Of a stretch of DNA of 64,000 nucleotides, positions 61,501 through 64,000 are shown piece by piece. Numbering within the stretch: the first letter of the stretch is position 1; the number at the start of each line of letters is the position of its first letter. The stretch comes from Algoriphagus halophilus. Its GTDB lineage: Bacteria > Bacteroidota > Bacteroidia > Cytophagales > Cyclobacteriaceae. Made by a program: the position numbers and the translations under genes. The DNA lies in assembly GCF_900129785.1 (NCBI RefSeq), contig NZ_FSRC01000001.1:1116001-1180000 (forward strand). Direction: 5' to 3'. The notes below the pieces were generated by a model that had not been told where the DNA came from, made no database searches, and saw nothing but the letters and a program-made list of their open reading frames with translations.

Positions 61501-62860
61501 CACTGAGGATTTTCTTTCTGTCAATCAATACTTGGAATTTCGTTTGAAGCATAAGAATGGTGAATTCAAAGTTTTCAATTCCAATGGAAAGATGGTTAAA
61601 ACCAAAGATGGAAAGGAGAATTATTATACGGGGATTGCAAGAGATATTTCCAAGCTAAAAGAGGCTCAAAAAGAATTGTTGAAAGCCAAGGAAAATGCTG
61701 AGCAGGCTTCACAGATTAAGTCTCAATTCTTATCCGTGATGAGCCATGAAATCCGTACCCCAATGAATGCGGTGATCGGACTTTCACACTTGTTAGTGGA
61801 AGGGAACCCACGTCCTGATCAATTGGAGAATCTTAAAACCTTGCAATTTTCAGCAGAGAACTTAATGGCTCTGATTAATGATATTTTAGATTACAATAAA
61901 ATTGATTCCGGTAAAGTGGAGTTGGAGTCAGTTCCTTTTGATCTTCAAAATGTTGTTTCTCGAATTGTCCATTCTCATAGTTTTCAAGCCCATGAAAAGT
62001 CAGTTTCAGTAGATTGTGAATTTGATCCAAACCTTCCAAATCAAGTGGTCAGTGACCCGATCAGGCTAGGTCAAATTATCAACAACCTCTTATCCAATGC
62101 CATTAAATTTACCGAACATGGGTTTGTAAAAATAGTCCTTGAAGAAATTCATAGAGACCATGAATTTACGGAGATAGAATTTAGGTTTGAGGATAGTGGG
62201 ATTGGTATACCTGAAGATAAACGAGAAAGTATTTTTGAGGCTTTCACACAAGCTTCTTCTTCCACCACTAGAAAATACGGTGGTACCGGTCTGGGATTAG
62301 CAATTGTTAAAAGGTTGGTAGAATTATTTGGGGGTGAAATTTCAGTGAGCGCAAGAGAAGGGGGAGGAAGTGTTTTTAGGTTTACTTCTAAACTTCAAAT
62401 AGGAAAACTACATCGGGTAGTAAATAAAGATGGGGTAGGTGATTTGGGAAAGGCTCTCCAAGAGGCATCCATCTTAGTAGCAGAGGACAACTATGTCAAT
62501 CAAATTCTTATTCAAAAATTTCTAAAGAAATGGGAAGTTGGAAGATTAGTCATCGTTTCAAATGGGAAAGAAGCTCTTGAAAAATTTAAAGATGAGGATT
62601 TTAATTTGGTCTTATTGGATCTTCAAATGCCGGTGTTGGATGGCTTTGAAGTAGCCCGATCTATTCGTTCCTATCAGCAAGAAATGAAACGAAAAACCCC
62701 GATTTTAGCTTTGACAGCGACTTCACTTCAAGAGGTGAAAGATCAGTTAATAGAGATAGGATTTAATGATTTTATTCCAAAGCCATTTGTCCCAGAGATA
62801 CTCTACGAAAAATTAATTTTTCATCTAAGCGGTAAAGATCACTCTGAAATGTCGGTTTAG
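58598..62860 (+). CDS. Multi-PAS hybrid sensor histidine kinase
   Basis: 1420 residues, no membrane helix, so a soluble sensor. Domain order: PAS-like (1-110), PAS (about 125-245), GAF-like (250-395), PAS-like (405-520), PAS (525-650), PAS (655-780), PAS (790-905), PAS (910-1030), HisKA with SHEIRTPMNAVIG (phospho-His at 1050), HATPase with NNLLSNAIKF, DSGIGIP and GGTGLGLAI, and a C-terminal receiver with LVLLDLQMPVLDG (phospho-Asp at 1341). The receiver has no DNA-binding output, so signals pass to another protein by phosphorelay. The input ligands cannot be read. Confidence 0.94.
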   Translation: MTKFQQFDISHFFDQLREPLFLIDSEEIIFFNEFFKSNFNSLNEDWKEFVQDPEVIELLKSYFDGNELKPITFLKSLQSKNVEDLLFEWSFTPLPSSYQDRFIIVKGVRSTFAHETQSDFSLKYLESILTNTHDLITVLDQEGRYKFVGPTVGQKLGFNANDLLGKNFRELIDAGIIEIIKGSFEEALESDQEVNIDFWVHQGNGKKVYIESFAKNLQHHPQIKGVLFSARDITEYIQTDLSLQRRFELENIINKISSRLLNGNPKDLSKNFQESLEILSPFLNARYSTVLFLNSEDGGFEILSKWEKEGEYSIPDAQLVSIVDLVKESTKSEDFGKVKLIRSTEESFFILVPIISSHKLKGVLVLEIDNLTSYLEENELQILRQLGDILSGAYQGGQLLRKIERNETLLATTELLAKSGSWRYIPARKSFHFSGGLAHMFGMGESPTYAKFSKLIYSMEKEYRQGFIHNLKETVATHKSTSGEFVMLSPEKKKVVIQYEIDARKHFFNQRVEVVGFCTDITHKRASEENLLLQSQILAQVSDPIVVTDPDLNFIYLNEAARGLLGQSGKQTISGSIKEYFKFEDKDASLNEFLIKKGESSLWKNEVFIKILDRPLEPFDISIQTIFSETNEKIGFSFVLRNLTEKYETEKLARRAQMIVENSPTILFRTDPNNDFELVYISENISRFGYDSKTLLKEKKSILDLLYPEDARQFREKAKSIKTEKGIQSFSGAYRFRNANGKYTWVEDQTQDVLNDAGEIILHEGIFQDINDRKNLEEINEERDRQYRILASNIPGTNIFLLDKERKYIVAEGTNFENWGMSSEDFEGKFLWDVQLTSYEEVNELLDKVYYEREIIESKLQINGRYYSRIFRPIIIRDEVEFVLSIIRDITEEHQAKIDLLQSEEKYRTLVEESTEIIFSLTESFDLKYVSPNVQQFLGYQAEEVIGRSIFEFLNPDDMGKFQEMLETTEDFLSVNQYLEFRLKHKNGEFKVFNSNGKMVKTKDGKENYYTGIARDISKLKEAQKELLKAKENAEQASQIKSQFLSVMSHEIRTPMNAVIGLSHLLVEGNPRPDQLENLKTLQFSAENLMALINDILDYNKIDSGKVELESVPFDLQNVVSRIVHSHSFQAHEKSVSVDCEFDPNLPNQVVSDPIRLGQIINNLLSNAIKFTEHGFVKIVLEEIHRDHEFTEIEFRFEDSGIGIPEDKRESIFEAFTQASSSTTRKYGGTGLGLAIVKRLVELFGGEISVSAREGGGSVFRFTSKLQIGKLHRVVNKDGVGDLGKALQEASILVAEDNYVNQILIQKFLKKWEVGRLVIVSNGKEALEKFKDEDFNLVLLDLQMPVLDGFEVARSIRSYQQEMKRKTPILALTATSLQEVKDQLIEIGFNDFIPKPFVPEILYEKLIFHLSGKDHSEMSV

Positions 62861-62863
62861 CAT

Positions 62864-62871
62864 TACTTTTG
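62864..62871 (+). promoter_or_regulatory. -7 box of the terminal exported-protein gene
   Basis: TACTTTTG fits TAnnTTTG exactly, 49 bp before ATG 62920. Confidence 0.5.
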
Positions 62872-62919
62872 CCTTGTAAGGTTTCGGACCAGTTGGCCTA
62901 TTTCTAATAGAGTGATTAA

Positions 62920-64000
62920 ATGCCTTTTTTTTCAAGATTATTTCTGTTAATCCTTTGTTTTGGGATTTTCTTCAGTGCTTCCGCCCAAAGACTTGTAACC
63001 AAAAGACCATCCTTCTATTTTTTGGCAGGTACTTCAGGAGCGAAGTTGAATCAATTCGATAAATTGCTGGAAGAGAGAGGGCTTACGGGCCTAAGAAATA
63101 GGTATAACACCATTGGGTTGGGGTATCAGGTAAGGTATAATGATTTTGTCATCGGGATGGAACTTTATCATAATAGAGGTTCTAAAAGTGAGTTTGATCA
63201 CTACAAGTTATATTATAGAACATCCAGAGCTTTATTGAATGTGGGATATGCCTTTATAGAAGAGTCAAGATTTCAACTCATTCATTATATGTCGGTGGGA
63301 GCAGGATTTTTGAATTTTCAGATGCTACCACAACATCCCAGCGAGAATTTAGGTGATTTTTTGAATGATCCATCCCAGGGATATATTCTAAGGAAAAAGG
63401 ATATCCAAAAAGGCACCAAACATTATGGGAATTTTTTAACTGAAATAGGTTTCCAGCTTAGTTATGATTTCGATATTCTAGGCAGAAACGAAGCCTTAGA
63501 AGTTTTGATGAAATTAGGTTATGGATTTAGCCCTTTTGAGGGCAAATGGAACCTTAACGGAATTTCTTTTGACAATGCTCAAAGTGGTGCATTTATTAGG
63601 GTTGGCGCCGGATTGACCTTACCAGATAGAAATTTCTTTTATAAAGATGCAAGTATCGGGGTTTCTATGATTAGTGGAATTCATTTTACTTCTCCTACTG
63701 AATTTAATGAGCAGCTGGAGGAAGCTGGTTTTAATGCCTTGGATGGTTCTCCTTCCAATTGGGGACTTCGAATTTTAGGCGAAAGTGGAAATCTGCTTTA
63801 CGGTTCGGATGTCTATAATTTAGCTATGAATGGGGCAGCGAACAATATCAGAAACCATACTTTGAATAGTCTTCGTGTATATGGGAATCTTGGGATGAAA
63901 TTTATCCAATATAGAAATATGTCTATTGGGGTATTGGGAGGGATTGGTTATGGAAATATCCGATATACTAATACCCAAAAGGGAAAACCGGATTTTCCAG
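62920..64000 (+). CDS. Exported beta-rich protein, probable outer-membrane barrel, 3'-truncated by the window edge
   Basis: At least 360 codons, open to the window end. Signal peptide MPFFSRLFLLILCFGIFFSASAQ. The mature part alternates polar and hydrophobic residues with aromatic-rich strands and Gly turns (NTIGLGYQVRYNDFVIGMELYHNRG, GAGFLNFQML, VLMKLGYGFSPFEG, AFIRVGAGLTLPDRNFFY, SIGVLGGIGYGNIRY), as in Bacteroidota outer-membrane beta barrels. No specific family was recognised. Confidence 0.75.
   Translation, partial: MPFFSRLFLLILCFGIFFSASAQRLVTKRPSFYFLAGTSGAKLNQFDKLLEERGLTGLRNRYNTIGLGYQVRYNDFVIGMELYHNRGSKSEFDHYKLYYRTSRALLNVGYAFIEESRFQLIHYMSVGAGFLNFQMLPQHPSENLGDFLNDPSQGYILRKKDIQKGTKHYGNFLTEIGFQLSYDFDILGRNEALEVLMKLGYGFSPFEGKWNLNGISFDNAQSGAFIRVGAGLTLPDRNFFYKDASIGVSMISGIHFTSPTEFNEQLEEAGFNALDGSPSNWGLRILGESGNLLYGSDVYNLAMNGAANNIRNHTLNSLRVYGNLGMKFIQYRNMSIGVLGGIGYGNIRYTNTQKGKPDFP

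Overview
The window reads as a chromosomal segment of a Bacteroidota bacterium, most likely order Cytophagales and plausibly the Cyclobacteriaceae (Algoriphagus-like). The pointers are low G+C DNA, starts without Shine-Dalgarno sequences, several -7 boxes of the Bacteroidota form TAnnTTTG, a heme/siderophore-type TonB-dependent receptor, a type II sulfide:quinone reductase, and the protein sequences themselves. This placement is inferred from family resemblance only. No tRNA, rRNA, CRISPR array, insertion sequence or prophage was seen.

Layout. 1-4.4 kb: 3' part of a GH13 glucosidase/amylase, then a 1.7-kb segment holding a small secreted-peptide gene with an internal TGA and a beta-propeller lipoprotein gene, then pfkA and mgsA. 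That segment is bracketed by two 48-bp copies of the pfkA 3' end. 4.5-9.7 kb: oligopeptidase B, MscL, a three-gene ECF sigma/membrane/periplasmic operon and a tandem universal stress protein. 9.7-10.2 kb: a promoter-like box, a foldable segment and a T-run that together look like a noncoding RNA gene of about 200 nt. 10.2-17.4 kb: flippase, feoA-feoB plus a 38-residue FeoB-associated peptide, a lipoprotein and a TonB-dependent receptor. 17.5-31.6 kb: sulfide:quinone reductase, two giant genes of unknown function (1768 and 1373 codons), a Crp/Fnr regulator, a universal stress protein, a TauE/SafE exporter and a rhodanese. 31.7-48.8 kb: housekeeping and transport genes, including prfB with its programmed frameshift, ilvE, a cobalamin adenosyltransferase, a LolD/MacB-type ATPase, gatC, plsC, a truncated globin and NfeD. 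49-64 kb: LysM protein, leucyl aminopeptidase, AceK, NUDIX enzyme, DUF819 carrier, ferredoxin-like protein, a large multi-PAS hybrid kinase and the start of an outer-membrane-type protein.

How genes work together. pfkA and mgsA control the two triose-phosphate routes. The feo operon with the nearby receptor suggests iron uptake. The sulfide:quinone reductase, Crp/Fnr, and TauE/SafE-rhodanese promoters each carry a 14-bp palindrome of the type GTGAT-N4-ATCAC, and in all three the palindrome centre lies exactly 29.5 bp upstream of a TAnnTTT(G/A) -7 box. This points to one small reactive-sulfur regulon controlled by the Crp/Fnr protein encoded among them. The two giant genes sit in the middle of this island and are the least explained part of the window.
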